A model generated the notes under the pieces. That model did not search any database and had not been told where the DNA came from. It saw nothing but the letters and a program-made list of their open reading frames with translations. A DNA stretch of 64,000 nucleotides from Actinoplanes sandaracinus (GTDB taxonomy: Bacteria > Actinomycetota > Actinomycetes > Mycobacteriales > Micromonosporaceae). Position 1 is the stretch's first letter. Each line of letters begins with the position of its first letter. The stretch is from the NCBI RefSeq assembly GCF_030009775.1, contig NZ_JASCTH010000012.1:106924-170923 (forward strand), given 5' to 3'. This document shows positions 1-7,813 of this stretch, in pieces. Position numbers and translations under genes: made by a program.

Positions 1-439
1 TGTTGACGCCGGTGAGCCCGTCGGTGGCGGCCGGCCCGGAGACGAACAGAACCCTGTTCTCGGCCGCGAGCGGGGCGACCTGCAGCGCCACCCCGGACGA
101 GGTGGACCCGCCGAGCACCGTGAAGCCCTTGCCGATCAGGTCCTTGGCCGCGGCGACCGCCTTGACCGGGTCACCGGCGTCGTCGGCGTAGGTGACCTCG
201 ACGGCCCGGTCACCCACCTTGCCGGTGCCCTCGGTGGCGTAGGCGAGGCCGGCCCGGAAACCTTCCGCGTACTGCGCGCCGTAGGTGGCGAGCGGACCGG
301 ACTGGGAGTGGACGACACCGACGCGGAGGGGACCGGAACCGGAACCGGAACCGGCGCCGGTGGCGGTCTGCGGGCTGCCGCAGGCCGCCAGGGCGAGGGC
401 TCCCGCCGCGATCGCGGTGGTGGTGCGCGGTTGCTTCAT
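1..439 (-). CDS. ABC transporter substrate-binding lipoprotein, LIV/amide type (N-terminal part, runs off window)
   Basis: Only the first 146 codons are inside the window. The ATG at 437-439 opens a lipoprotein signal: a basic start (MKQPR), an Ala/Leu-rich core and a lipobox LAAC with the lipidated Cys near residue 25. A Gly/Ser linker follows, then the start of a type 1 periplasmic binding fold (LRVGVVHSQSGPLATYG), which is the usual opening of branched-chain amino acid or amide receptors. The protein would sit outside the membrane and hand a small solute to a LivHM permease. The permease should lie to the left of the window; the LIV cluster at 10.3-16.7 kb has its own receptor. Divergent from the hydroxybutyrate operon. 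Confidence 0.85.
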   Translation of the reverse strand, partial: MKQPRTTTAIAAGALALAACGSPQTATGAGSGSGSGPLRVGVVHSQSGPLATYGAQYAEGFRAGLAYATEGTGKVGDRAVEVTYADDAGDPVKAVAAAKDLIGKGFTVLGGSTSSGVALQVAPLAAENRVLFVSGPAATDGLTGVN

Positions 440-561
440 GCGGCCACACGCTAGGAACAGCCCGGCGTCAAAACCATCGGCATCGATCACACGGGGCGCC
501 GCCCGGTTGTGTGGGGCGGGCACATGTCGGCCACGGGCGGCGCGGCCGTACGTTCACCGCC

Positions 562-1329
562 ATGACGACGGCACAGGTGGTCGACCTTGATCTGGCGGGC
601 CGGACCGCGCTGGTGACCGGCGCGGGCAGCGGTATCGGGCGGGCCTGCGCCGAACGGCTCGCCGCGGCCGGCGCCGATGTGGTGGTGGTGGACATCGACG
701 AACGGGCCGCGAAGGAGGTGGCCGCCGCGACCGGTGGCCGGGCCGTTCCCGCCGACCTGTCCGACCTGGACGCCGTGGACGCTCTCCCGGCCGCGGTCGA
801 CGTGCTAGTCAACAATGCCGGCCTGCAGGTGGTGGCGCCGTTGACCGAGTTCCCGGCGCACGAGTACTCACTGATCCAGCGGGTGATGGCGGAGGCGCCG
901 TTCCGGCTCGTCAAGCTGGTGCTTCCACACATGTACGAGCGCGGGTGGGGCCGGATCGTCAACATCTCGTCGGTGCACGGGCTGATCGCGTCACCGTTCA
1001 AGGCCGCGTACGTCAGTGCCAAGCACGCGCTGCAGGGGCTGTCCAAGGTGACCGCGCTCGAAGGGGCCGCGCGCGGGGTCACCTCCAACTGCATCAATCC
1101 CGGGTTCGTGCGGACCCCACTGGTCGACAAGCAGATCGCAGGCCAGGCGGCCGTCCACGGCATCGACGAGTCCGAGGTGATCGGCACGATCCTGCTGGAC
1201 CGGGCGGCGATCAAGGAGTTGGTCGAGCCGGCCGAGGTGGCCGAACTGCTCGCCTATCTCTGCACGCCACCGGCCCGGCTGATCACCGGGGCGTCGATCA
1301 CCATCGACTGCGGCTGGACGGCGCACTGA
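562..1329 (+). CDS. 3-hydroxybutyrate dehydrogenase (SDR family)
   Basis: A 255-residue short-chain dehydrogenase expected to oxidise (R)-3-hydroxybutyrate to acetoacetate with NAD in the cytoplasm. The nucleotide motif TGAGSGIG is at residues 19-26 and NNAG at 84-87, with catalytic Ser137, Tyr150 and Lys154. The stretch NISSVHGLIASPFKAAYVSA and the ending ITGASITIDCGW are characteristic of the 3-hydroxybutyrate dehydrogenase subfamily. An upstream in-frame start at 511 would add 17 unrelated residues, so the ATG at 562 is preferred. The hydrolase gene follows after one base, which indicates an operon. Confidence 0.85.
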   Translation: MTTAQVVDLDLAGRTALVTGAGSGIGRACAERLAAAGADVVVVDIDERAAKEVAAATGGRAVPADLSDLDAVDALPAAVDVLVNNAGLQVVAPLTEFPAHEYSLIQRVMAEAPFRLVKLVLPHMYERGWGRIVNISSVHGLIASPFKAAYVSAKHALQGLSKVTALEGAARGVTSNCINPGFVRTPLVDKQIAGQAAVHGIDESEVIGTILLDRAAIKELVEPAEVAELLAYLCTPPARLITGASITIDCGWTAH

Positions 1330-1330
1330 G

Positions 1331-2155
1331 ATGGCGCGGGCGGAGATGGCGCGGGAGATCGACGTCCCGGTGGCCGGCGGCACGCTGCGAGCGCTGAGCT
1401 GGCCGGGTGACGGGCCGGTCGTGCTCGCCGCGCACGGCATCACCGCCAACGCGCTGGCCTGGGCCGGTGTGGCGGCGGCGCTGCGCGGGCGCGTACACCT
1501 GGTGGCTCCTGATCTGCGCGGGCGGGCCGGCAGCGCGAAGCTGCCCGGGCCCTATGGGATGGCCGCGCACGCCGCCGACCTGCTCGCCGTCGCCGACCAT
1601 TTCGCGGTGGCGTCGCCGACGTGGGTGGGTCATTCGATGGGCGCCTTCGTGGTCGCGGCGACGGCGGCTCTGCACCCGGCGCGGGTGAGACGGGCGCTGC
1701 TGGTCGACGGCGGGGTGGCGCTGCCCGTCCCGCCCGGGCTCGACGTCGACGCGGGGCTGCACGCGGTCATCGGCCCGGCCATGGCGCGGCTGTCCATGAC
1801 GTTCGGGTCAGCCGGCGCCTACACCGCCTATTTCCGGGCCAATCCGGCGCTGGGCCGCTACTGGTCGCCGATGCTGGACGCGTACGTGCTGCGTGACTTC
1901 ACCGGCGCCGGCTCGTCCTGCGTCATCGAGGCGGTCCGCAGCGACGCCGCCGACATGCTGACCCACCCGGCGCCCGCACCGTTTCCGCTGCTGTGGGCGC
2001 CGCGTGGGCTGATGGACGAGGAGCCGGGCCTCTACCGGCCGGAGCAGCTCGCCGGCGTGGACGCCGAACTGGTCCCCGGCGTCAACCACTACACGATCCT
2101 GCAGGGCGCCGGAGCGCAGCGGGTCGCCGACCGCATCGTTAGTCTCGCACCATGA
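1331..2155 (+). CDS. alpha/beta-hydrolase
   Basis: A 274-residue alpha/beta-hydrolase fold protein. The oxyanion segment AAHG is near residue 35 and the nucleophile elbow GHSMG is at 100-104 (Ser102). A late His in PGVNHYTIL near residue 257 fits the triad. An internal ATG at 1346 is an alternative start. It begins one base after the hydroxybutyrate dehydrogenase stop, and its TGA overlaps the next ATG (ATGA), so translation is probably coupled. The substrate cannot be read from sequence; the partner suggests a hydroxyacyl or lactone ester. Confidence 0.8.
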   Translation: MARAEMAREIDVPVAGGTLRALSWPGDGPVVLAAHGITANALAWAGVAAALRGRVHLVAPDLRGRAGSAKLPGPYGMAAHAADLLAVADHFAVASPTWVGHSMGAFVVAATAALHPARVRRALLVDGGVALPVPPGLDVDAGLHAVIGPAMARLSMTFGSAGAYTAYFRANPALGRYWSPMLDAYVLRDFTGAGSSCVIEAVRSDAADMLTHPAPAPFPLLWAPRGLMDEEPGLYRPEQLAGVDAELVPGVNHYTILQGAGAQRVADRIVSLAP

Positions 2156-2799
2156 GCACCGACCTGCCCCTGAAGACCGACCTGCCCCTGATGGAAGCGC
2201 TGCACTCCACGCCGGCGCGCCGTTACCTGTCCACCGAGCCGATCGGCGACGACGTGATCCGCGCGATCCTGGACGCCGCGATCCGCGGACCGTCCGCCGG
2301 CAACGGCCAGTTCTGGGCGTGGATCGTGGTCCGCGACCCGGAGACGAAGAGGCAGATCGCCGACTGGTACCGCGAGGGCTGGGAGCGCCACTACGGCTCC
2401 CGCCGCGAGCAGATCCTGAACGCCGAAGACGACGGCGCGATGAGCAAGCGCAGCTTCCTCGCCGCCGATCACCTGGCCAACCACCTCGAGGAGGCCCCGG
2501 TCTGGATCATCCCGGTGATGCTCGGCGCCGCGAAGTCCACCAACCCGAGGCTCGGCTCGTCGATCTACGGCGCCGTCCAGCAGCTGATCCTCGCGGCCCG
2601 CGCGCACGGCCTCGGCGCGACCCTGACGACCCTGCACGTCGGCCATGAGGCCGACGTGCGCAAGCTGCTCGCCCTCCCCGACGACGCGCTGACCATGGCG
2701 TTGATCCCGCTCGGCTACCCGAACAAAGGCCGCTGGTCCCAGCCGAAACGCCGCCCTCTCGACGAGGTCGTCCACTTCGAGAAGTTCACCGGCGTCTGA
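2152..2799 (+). CDS. nitroreductase family FMN oxidoreductase
   Basis: A 215-residue nitroreductase-fold protein that probably uses FMN and NAD(P)H. The N-terminal signature runs from ALHSTPARRYLS through RAILDAAIRGPSAGNGQFW, where the Arg and Ser/Asn residues contact the FMN phosphate. The C-terminal half has the usual GLGATLTTLH and IPLGYP segments. It is the last gene of the three-gene operon and overlaps the hydrolase by four bases. The next gene is convergent, only 11 bases beyond the stop, and no hairpin is visible in that gap. The physiological substrate is unknown. Confidence 0.85.
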   Translation: MSTDLPLKTDLPLMEALHSTPARRYLSTEPIGDDVIRAILDAAIRGPSAGNGQFWAWIVVRDPETKRQIADWYREGWERHYGSRREQILNAEDDGAMSKRSFLAADHLANHLEEAPVWIIPVMLGAAKSTNPRLGSSIYGAVQQLILAARAHGLGATLTTLHVGHEADVRKLLALPDDALTMALIPLGYPNKGRWSQPKRRPLDEVVHFEKFTGV

Positions 2800-2810
2800 C
2801 CGGCGGCCTG

Positions 2811-3635
2811 TCACACCGGCCGTTCCTTCAGGATCGCCCAGACCAGCTTCCCGGTACGAGTCGGAAGCGCTCCCCACGTCTCCGCCGCCGCGTCGACGAT
2901 GCGCAGTCCCTGCCCTCGTTCGAGCGGCGTGGTCAGCGACGGCGCGAGGAGCCGGGGTAACTCGGGGCTGAGATCGTGCACGGTCAGTCGCAGCAGCGGT
3001 TGCGGGCGGTACGACGAGCGGCGTCGAGACATCAGCCGGGCGACGCTCAGGGTCATCGAGGTGCCGGCGTGCTCGACGGCGTTGAGGACCAGTTCGGAGG
3101 CGACGAAGAGGGCGCGGGGCCGCAGGCCGTGCAGATCCCACTCGCGGCAGGCGGCGCTGACGACGTTGCGTGCTGTCATGGTGGTGTTCAGCAGCGGCGG
3201 CAAGGTGATGCGGAGTTCATCGGCCGGTGGTCGTTCACTCAGCAGCGCGGCGCGGCCTCCTGCCAGGTCCGGATAGATGGCCAGGCGGTGGCATGCCCCG
3301 ACCCGGCGCAGCCGGACGGCCAGGGCGGCGTCATCCGGAAGGCAGACGGCCATCCGGATGGGCACCGGGGACTGCCCCGCCTCGCGCGCCGCGGTGCGCC
3401 AGAGAGACGCGCTCTGCGAGTGCGGGTCGTCCAGACGGGACAGATCCATCAGGATGCCTGCCGGCTGTTCGGCCAGGCAACTGCTCAGCAGCGTGCGGGT
3501 TCCGGCCCACGCCCGGCGGGTCCACCGCCCGGAAACGGCGATCTCGATGAGCTGTGTTTCGGGATCCATCACCGCGACAGGGCCGGGCATGGGATCCGCA
3601 TCGCCCTCGGGCGGCTGCGTCGCTGGGGAGTTCAC
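2811..3635 (-). CDS. STAS-like plus HATPase_c_2 regulator (anti-sigma/anti-anti-sigma type)
   Basis: A 274-residue protein with two parts. Residues about 25-120 resemble a STAS-type domain (IEIAVSGRWTRRAW, then GILMDLSRL). Residues about 145-270 form a GHKL ATPase of the RsbW/SpoIIAB type, with N-box ELVLNAVEHAG and a glycine-rich lid GQGLRIVDAAAETWG. In this family the ATPase part binds or phosphorylates a partner and the STAS part docks sigma-factor regulators. No sigma factor lies nearby. The GTG at 3635 has a poorly spaced GAGGG, so internal ATGs at 3590 or 3569 may be the true start. Confidence 0.7.
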   Translation of the reverse strand: MNSPATQPPEGDADPMPGPVAVMDPETQLIEIAVSGRWTRRAWAGTRTLLSSCLAEQPAGILMDLSRLDDPHSQSASLWRTAAREAGQSPVPIRMAVCLPDDAALAVRLRRVGACHRLAIYPDLAGGRAALLSERPPADELRITLPPLLNTTMTARNVVSAACREWDLHGLRPRALFVASELVLNAVEHAGTSMTLSVARLMSRRRSSYRPQPLLRLTVHDLSPELPRLLAPSLTTPLERGQGLRIVDAAAETWGALPTRTGKLVWAILKERPV

Positions 3636-3745
3636 CCCTCACGTATAGACATGAATGCCGCAGATGAAACTCATGGTCTTGAAACTTCTTCCATCAGTTG
3701 CCGCCGGTCTCCAACGCGGCGACGGACGAGCGCGGGCGGGACGGG

Positions 3746-5584
3746 TCAGCGGGCCAGGGCCGCGTAGCGGCCGCCGTCGCTGAGCAGCGTTTCGTGGGTG
3801 CCGGACTCCAGGATGCGGCCGTGGTCGATGACGGCTATCTGGTCGGCGTCGCGGACCGTCGACAGGCGGTGGGCGATCGTCACCGTGGTGCGGCCGCGGG
3901 ACAGCTCGTCGAAGGCCCGCTGGACGGCCCGCTCGGTCTCGTTGTCGAGGGCGCTGGTGGCCTCGTCGAGGACGAGGATGCGGGGGTCGCGCAGCAGGGT
4001 GCGAGCGATGGCGATGCGCTGTTTCTCGCCGCCGGAGAACCGGTGGCCACGGGAGCCGACCATCGTGTCGTAGCCGGCGGGCAGATCGGCGATCAGGTCG
4101 TGGATCTGGGCGGCCCGAGCCGCGCGCTCGATCTCGGCATCCGTCGCGCCTGGTTTCGCGTAGCGCAGGTTCTCCCGGATGGTGGTGTGCAGCAGGTAGG
4201 TCTCCTGGCTGACCACGCCGACGATGCCGGCCAGGTCGTCGAGGGCCAGCGAGCGCAGGTCGACGCCGTCGATGGTGACGCGGCCGGAGGTGGGGTCGTG
4301 GAGGCGGGCGATCAGGGCGGCGATGGTGCTCTTGCCGGAGCCGGTCTCGCCGACCAGGGCCAGGGACGTGCCCGCCGGGACGTCCAGGCTCACTCCCGCG
4401 AGGGCGGCGGCGGAACTGTCCCCGTACGCGAAAGTGACGTCCTCGAAGCGCAGGTGGCCGCGCACCTCGGTGAGGCGCACGGGCGTCGCTGGGTCCTCGA
4501 TCTCGACCGTCAGGTCGAGGTATTCGAAGATGCGGTGGAACAGCGCGAGCGACGCGGTGAGGGTGACCCCGACGTCGAGCAGGCTCATCAGCGGCCGGAA
4601 CAGACCCGCCTGCAGCCCGGTGAAGGCGACCAGGGTGCCGATGCTCATCGCGCCGGCCGCGAACGGCAGGCCGGCGGCCAGGTAGATGGCGGCGGGGATG
4701 GCCGCGAACACGATGTTCATGGTGGCCATGCGCCAGCGGCCGGCCAGCTCGGACCGCAGCTCCAGGTCGATCAGGCGGGCCGACGAGTCGGTGAACCGCT
4801 CGGTGAGCGCGCCGCTCGCGCCCATCGTCTTGGCGAGCTGGACGCCGCTGATGGACAGGCCCTCGTCGATGATCACATTGAGGTCGGCCAGCTCGCGCTG
4901 GCGCTGCGCGGTGATGGCCTGCCGCATGGCGGCGACCCGGCGGGTCCAGTAGATCGCCGGTGGCAGTGCGAGCAGTGAGACCAGGGTGAGCTGCCAGGAC
5001 AGCGCGGCCATGGCGACCAGGGTGGCGACCACCGTGGTCAGGTTGGCGGCGACGGAGGTGGCGGTCGAGGTGACCACCCGCTGCATGCCGCCGATGTCGT
5101 TGGTGATGCGGGACTGCACCTCGCCGGTGCGGGTGCGGGTGAAGAAGCCGACGGACTGCCGTTGCAGGTGGGCGAAGACGTCGGTGCGCAGCCGGTGCAT
5201 GACCCGCTGACCGACCGCGGTGGAGATCCAGGTCTGCACGACGCCGAGCGCGGAGGTCGTGGCGGCGATGCCGACCATGCCCGCCACCAGCCAGCAGAGC
5301 AGCCGCAGGTCGGACTGCGGGAGGGCGACGTCGATGACCTCACGCAGGAGGAACGGCGAGCCCATCGAGATCACGGACGAGAGGACGATGACGGCCACGA
5401 CGACGGCGAGCCGCCGGCGGTGGCCGATGAAGAGGGCGCCGATGCGGCGCAGCGAGACGGCGCGGGCCTGCGCCTTCTCCGCGGGGGTCAGGGTGCGTGC
5501 CGCGCCGCGGCCTTTTCCTTCAGCCAAGAACAAACCTTCCTCGGTACGGACCCCGGGCGCCGCGTCCTCGTAAGAGGCGGCCAC
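3746..5584 (-). CDS. ABC exporter, fused permease and ATPase (multidrug type)
   Basis: Up to 612 residues: a six-helix type IV exporter domain (about 55-340) followed by an ATPase with Walker A GETGSGKST, signature FSGGEKQRIAIAR and Walker B ILVLDEATSALD, then a switch His in TIAHRLSTV. It should act as a dimer in the inner membrane exporting lipids or drugs. The GTG at 5584 has no Shine-Dalgarno sequence. A TTG at 5527 is preceded at seven bases by GAGGAAGG and would give a 593-residue protein, so it is a strong alternative. Divergent from marR, with dyads between them, so MarR repression is likely. Confidence 0.9.
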   Translation of the reverse strand: MAASYEDAAPGVRTEEGLFLAEGKGRGAARTLTPAEKAQARAVSLRRIGALFIGHRRRLAVVVAVIVLSSVISMGSPFLLREVIDVALPQSDLRLLCWLVAGMVGIAATTSALGVVQTWISTAVGQRVMHRLRTDVFAHLQRQSVGFFTRTRTGEVQSRITNDIGGMQRVVTSTATSVAANLTTVVATLVAMAALSWQLTLVSLLALPPAIYWTRRVAAMRQAITAQRQRELADLNVIIDEGLSISGVQLAKTMGASGALTERFTDSSARLIDLELRSELAGRWRMATMNIVFAAIPAAIYLAAGLPFAAGAMSIGTLVAFTGLQAGLFRPLMSLLDVGVTLTASLALFHRIFEYLDLTVEIEDPATPVRLTEVRGHLRFEDVTFAYGDSSAAALAGVSLDVPAGTSLALVGETGSGKSTIAALIARLHDPTSGRVTIDGVDLRSLALDDLAGIVGVVSQETYLLHTTIRENLRYAKPGATDAEIERAARAAQIHDLIADLPAGYDTMVGSRGHRFSGGEKQRIAIARTLLRDPRILVLDEATSALDNETERAVQRAFDELSRGRTTVTIAHRLSTVRDADQIAVIDHGRILESGTHETLLSDGGRYAALAR

Positions 5585-5590
5585 CCGGGA

Positions 5591-5653
5591 GGCAACAACG
5601 CTGAGGTTACCTCAACATGAGGGAACAGCGATAGTCCCTGATAGATTGTTGCC
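5591..5653. promoter_or_regulatory. nested inverted repeats between ABC exporter and marR
   Basis: Three perfect dyads lie in about 63 bases. GGCAACAA (5591-5598) pairs with TTGTTGCC (5646-5653). TGAGGT-T-ACCTCA spans 5602-5614. AGGGA (5620-5624) pairs with TCCCT (5635-5639). The short TGAGGT dyad is the usual size for a MarR dimer site. Binding is inferred from position between a MarR gene and its probable target. Confidence 0.5.
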
Positions 5654-6175
5654 GTGGAGGAGGACAGCCTGCTGGAAGCGTTCTGGGCGGTGACCCGACG
5701 CCTGCGCGAGCACACCCGGATCGCGCTGGAGCCGTGGCACATCTCCCCGTCGCAGTCGCGCGCCCTGGGCGTGCTCTCCCGGCACGGCGAGATGCGGCTC
5801 AGCTCCGTGGCCGAGCACCTGCGCATCGCGCCGCGCTCCGCCACCGAGGTCATCGACGACCTGCAGAGACGCGGCCTGGCCGAGCGGAAACCGGACCCGT
5901 CCGACCGGCGCGCCACCCTGGTCACGCTGACGCCGGAGGGGGTGGCCACCATGCACGCCATCCGCGAGGCGCGCGCCGCTGAGGGCGAGCGGCTCTTCAC
6001 CGGCCTCGACCCGGCCGACCGGGCCGAGCTGACCCGCATCCTGCGGCAGTTGCGGGAGGCGCGCTGGCCCGCGGACGACCAGCCCGGCGAGCATCACCCC
6101 GGCGAACACCAGCCCGCCGAACAGCAGCCCGACTCGGAGACGGGCCGTGAGCAGGCCGACGGCCGGCCGGTGTGA
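5654..6175 (+). CDS. MarR family transcriptional regulator
   Basis: A 173-residue winged-helix regulator with a GTG start immediately after the last dyad arm. The DNA-binding region is MRLSSVAEHLRIAPRSATEV followed by the wing KPDPSDRRATLVTLTPEG. The last 30 residues are a His/Glu/Gln-rich hydrophilic tail with short repeats (GEHHPGEHQPAEQQ) outside the normal fold and of unknown role. Divergent from the ABC exporter, so it most likely represses that gene and itself until a ligand binds. Confidence 0.88.
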   Translation: MEEDSLLEAFWAVTRRLREHTRIALEPWHISPSQSRALGVLSRHGEMRLSSVAEHLRIAPRSATEVIDDLQRRGLAERKPDPSDRRATLVTLTPEGVATMHAIREARAAEGERLFTGLDPADRAELTRILRQLREARWPADDQPGEHHPGEHQPAEQQPDSETGREQADGRPV

Positions 6176-6236
6176 TCCGGACCGGCCGCCAGCAACAGAG
6201 CAAGAGTCGAGCGAGAAGCGAGATGACCGTAAGCGG

Positions 6237-7148
6237 TCAGACGGTTCGGCGTGACCGACCGGCCAGCGCGGACACGCACCCCGCCACCCCGGCCGCGGAC
6301 ACCAGCGCGAGGTAGAGACTCGCCGGCGCCACCAGCAGTCCGGCCGCCTCCAGAATCCCGGCTCCGGCCACCGCCGCCAGGAACCAGAGCAGCGCCACCC
6401 GTGCCACGTGGGCGAGCGCGTCCTGCCCCGCACCGGGCCGCCGCACGGCGCCCTGCCCGGGATGGATCCGCAGCGACTCGCCGAACTCGTCGGCCGCCAC
6501 CGCCAGCGACGCCGCGTCGACGGCCGAGCTCATCGCCATCGCGAAGGCCTTCAGTGCGGCACGTGCCCCGGCGTGCCCGAAATCGATCGCCAGCGCCCGT
6601 CCGACGGCCTCCCGCGCGCTCAGCGGCCGCCCGATGGCGAACAGCGCGAGCCCGTACGTGACCAGCAGGTCCGCGTCGTACCCCGCGAGATCGGCGACGC
6701 TGTGCAGGCCCTCGGCCGCGTCGGCCGCGAGCCCGGCGGCGAGTTGCGCCTCGGCGAGCCGGTTATGCAGGCGCGGGTTGCCGGGATCCTCCCGGCAGGC
6801 CGCCGCCGCGGCCGCGATGGCCTCGGCGTGGTCACCGAGACGCGACCGCGCCTGGCTCAGCCAGTACAGCGACTCGGCGCCGTAGGGATCGAGGTGCCAC
6901 CCGGCCTGCGCCGCGAGGAGCGCACCGCCCAGATCGCCGAGGTCGAGGCGGGCCCGGGCCATCCGGTGCCAGGCGCCGGTGTTCTCCGGCTCGCGCCCGA
7001 CGAGGGGCGCGAGCAGTCGCTCGGCGTGGCGGGCACGGCCGCGGGCCAGCATGGCGTCGGCTTCGGCCAACACGCCGCCGTCTGCGGTCGGCGGGGTGAT
7101 GGCTGCGGCAAGGATGGGCTCGGTTCGCACGCCGCTTTCGATCGGCAA
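6237..7148 (-). CDS. TPR protein with C-terminal membrane helices
   Basis: A 303-residue protein made of about five TPR-like helical hairpins (for example GAWHRMARARLDLGDLGGAL and SLYWLSQARSRLGDHAEAI) up to about residue 200. Two hydrophobic segments follow at about 245-290 with a basic Arg-rich end (GRSRRTV). The topology suggests a cytoplasmic scaffold tethered to the membrane. It is not coupled to the neighbouring regulators, and no specific function can be assigned. Confidence 0.75.
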   Translation of the reverse strand: MPIESGVRTEPILAAAITPPTADGGVLAEADAMLARGRARHAERLLAPLVGREPENTGAWHRMARARLDLGDLGGALLAAQAGWHLDPYGAESLYWLSQARSRLGDHAEAIAAAAAACREDPGNPRLHNRLAEAQLAAGLAADAAEGLHSVADLAGYDADLLVTYGLALFAIGRPLSAREAVGRALAIDFGHAGARAALKAFAMAMSSAVDAASLAVAADEFGESLRIHPGQGAVRRPGAGQDALAHVARVALLWFLAAVAGAGILEAAGLLVAPASLYLALVSAAGVAGCVSALAGRSRRTV

Positions 7149-7234
7149 CGGCGAGGGCCCCTTGCGGCGAGCGCGTGGTGCACATGCGTTGCAAACCGTG
7201 GGCCCGGCACTTCCGGCGCGGCGGGCGGAATCGG

Positions 7235-7720
7235 TCAGGCGTTGCGGAGTTCGTCGCGGTAGGCGACCACCGAACCGATCATGCCCTGCAGGAACCGTTC
7301 GATGACCTGCAGCTCGGTGACATCGAACTCGGCCATGACCTTGTCGGTGCGCGGGGCCAGCGGGGCGAAGAAGGACAGCGCCAGGGCCATGCCTGCGTCC
7401 GCGTACCGCAGGTGCACCACCCGCCGGTCGGTGCTCTCCCGGCTGCGCCGCAGGTGTCCGCCGCGTTCCAGACGGTCGATCAGGGCGGTCGTCGCGCCGG
7501 AGGTCAGGCCGATGGCGTCGCCCAGCTTGCCGGGGGTCAGCGGCGCGCCGCGCCGCTCGGCGTGCATCACGGCCAGCAGGGCGTGCATGTCGGTGGCGTG
7601 CAGCCGGTGCTGGTGCGCGAAGGCGTGCCCGATGTGCTGCGCCTCGCTGCTGTACGTGTTCAGCAGGTCCACGAGTTCCCTGCGCAACCGCGCCCGTTCC
7701 GCGGTCTCGTTCACTTCCAC
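7235..7720 (-). CDS. MarR family transcriptional regulator
   Basis: A 161-residue winged-helix regulator. The DNA-binding region is LTPGKLGDAIGLTSGATTAL followed by LIDRLERGGHLRRSRESTDR. GTG codons at 7720 and 7714 are the likely starts; a TTG at 7759 would lie inside the probable operator. It is divergent from the MMPL pump gene, with 93 bases between the proposed starts, and probably represses it. Confidence 0.85.
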   Translation of the reverse strand: MEVNETAERARLRRELVDLLNTYSSEAQHIGHAFAHQHRLHATDMHALLAVMHAERRGAPLTPGKLGDAIGLTSGATTALIDRLERGGHLRRSRESTDRRVVHLRYADAGMALALSFFAPLAPRTDKVMAEFDVTELQVIERFLQGMIGSVVAYRDELRNA

Positions 7721-7757
7721 GGGGGCAAGTGTTGCAGATCCCGGCACAGTCGTGAAC

Positions 7758-7776
7758 AATCTCGATGGTAAAGATT
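7758..7776. promoter_or_regulatory. candidate MarR operator in marR/MMPL intergenic region
   Basis: AATCT (7758-7762) and AGATT (7772-7776) frame an imperfect dyad, ATCTCGATGGTAAAGAT at 7759-7775. It resembles the ATCT-N-GAT-N-ATC-N-AGAT pattern common for MarR dimers. It sits between the divergent starts, where a repressor could block both promoters. Binding is inferred from location and symmetry. Confidence 0.45.
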
Positions 7777-7813
7777 CTCAGTCATGAAGACTTGCTCTGA
7801 GGGGGCACCTGTA

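Noticed and set aside
3698..4978. A 426-codon plus-strand open frame across the ABC exporter
   Set aside because: Low-complexity Gly/Val/Gln-rich antisense shadow; the minus strand has intact Walker and signature motifs.
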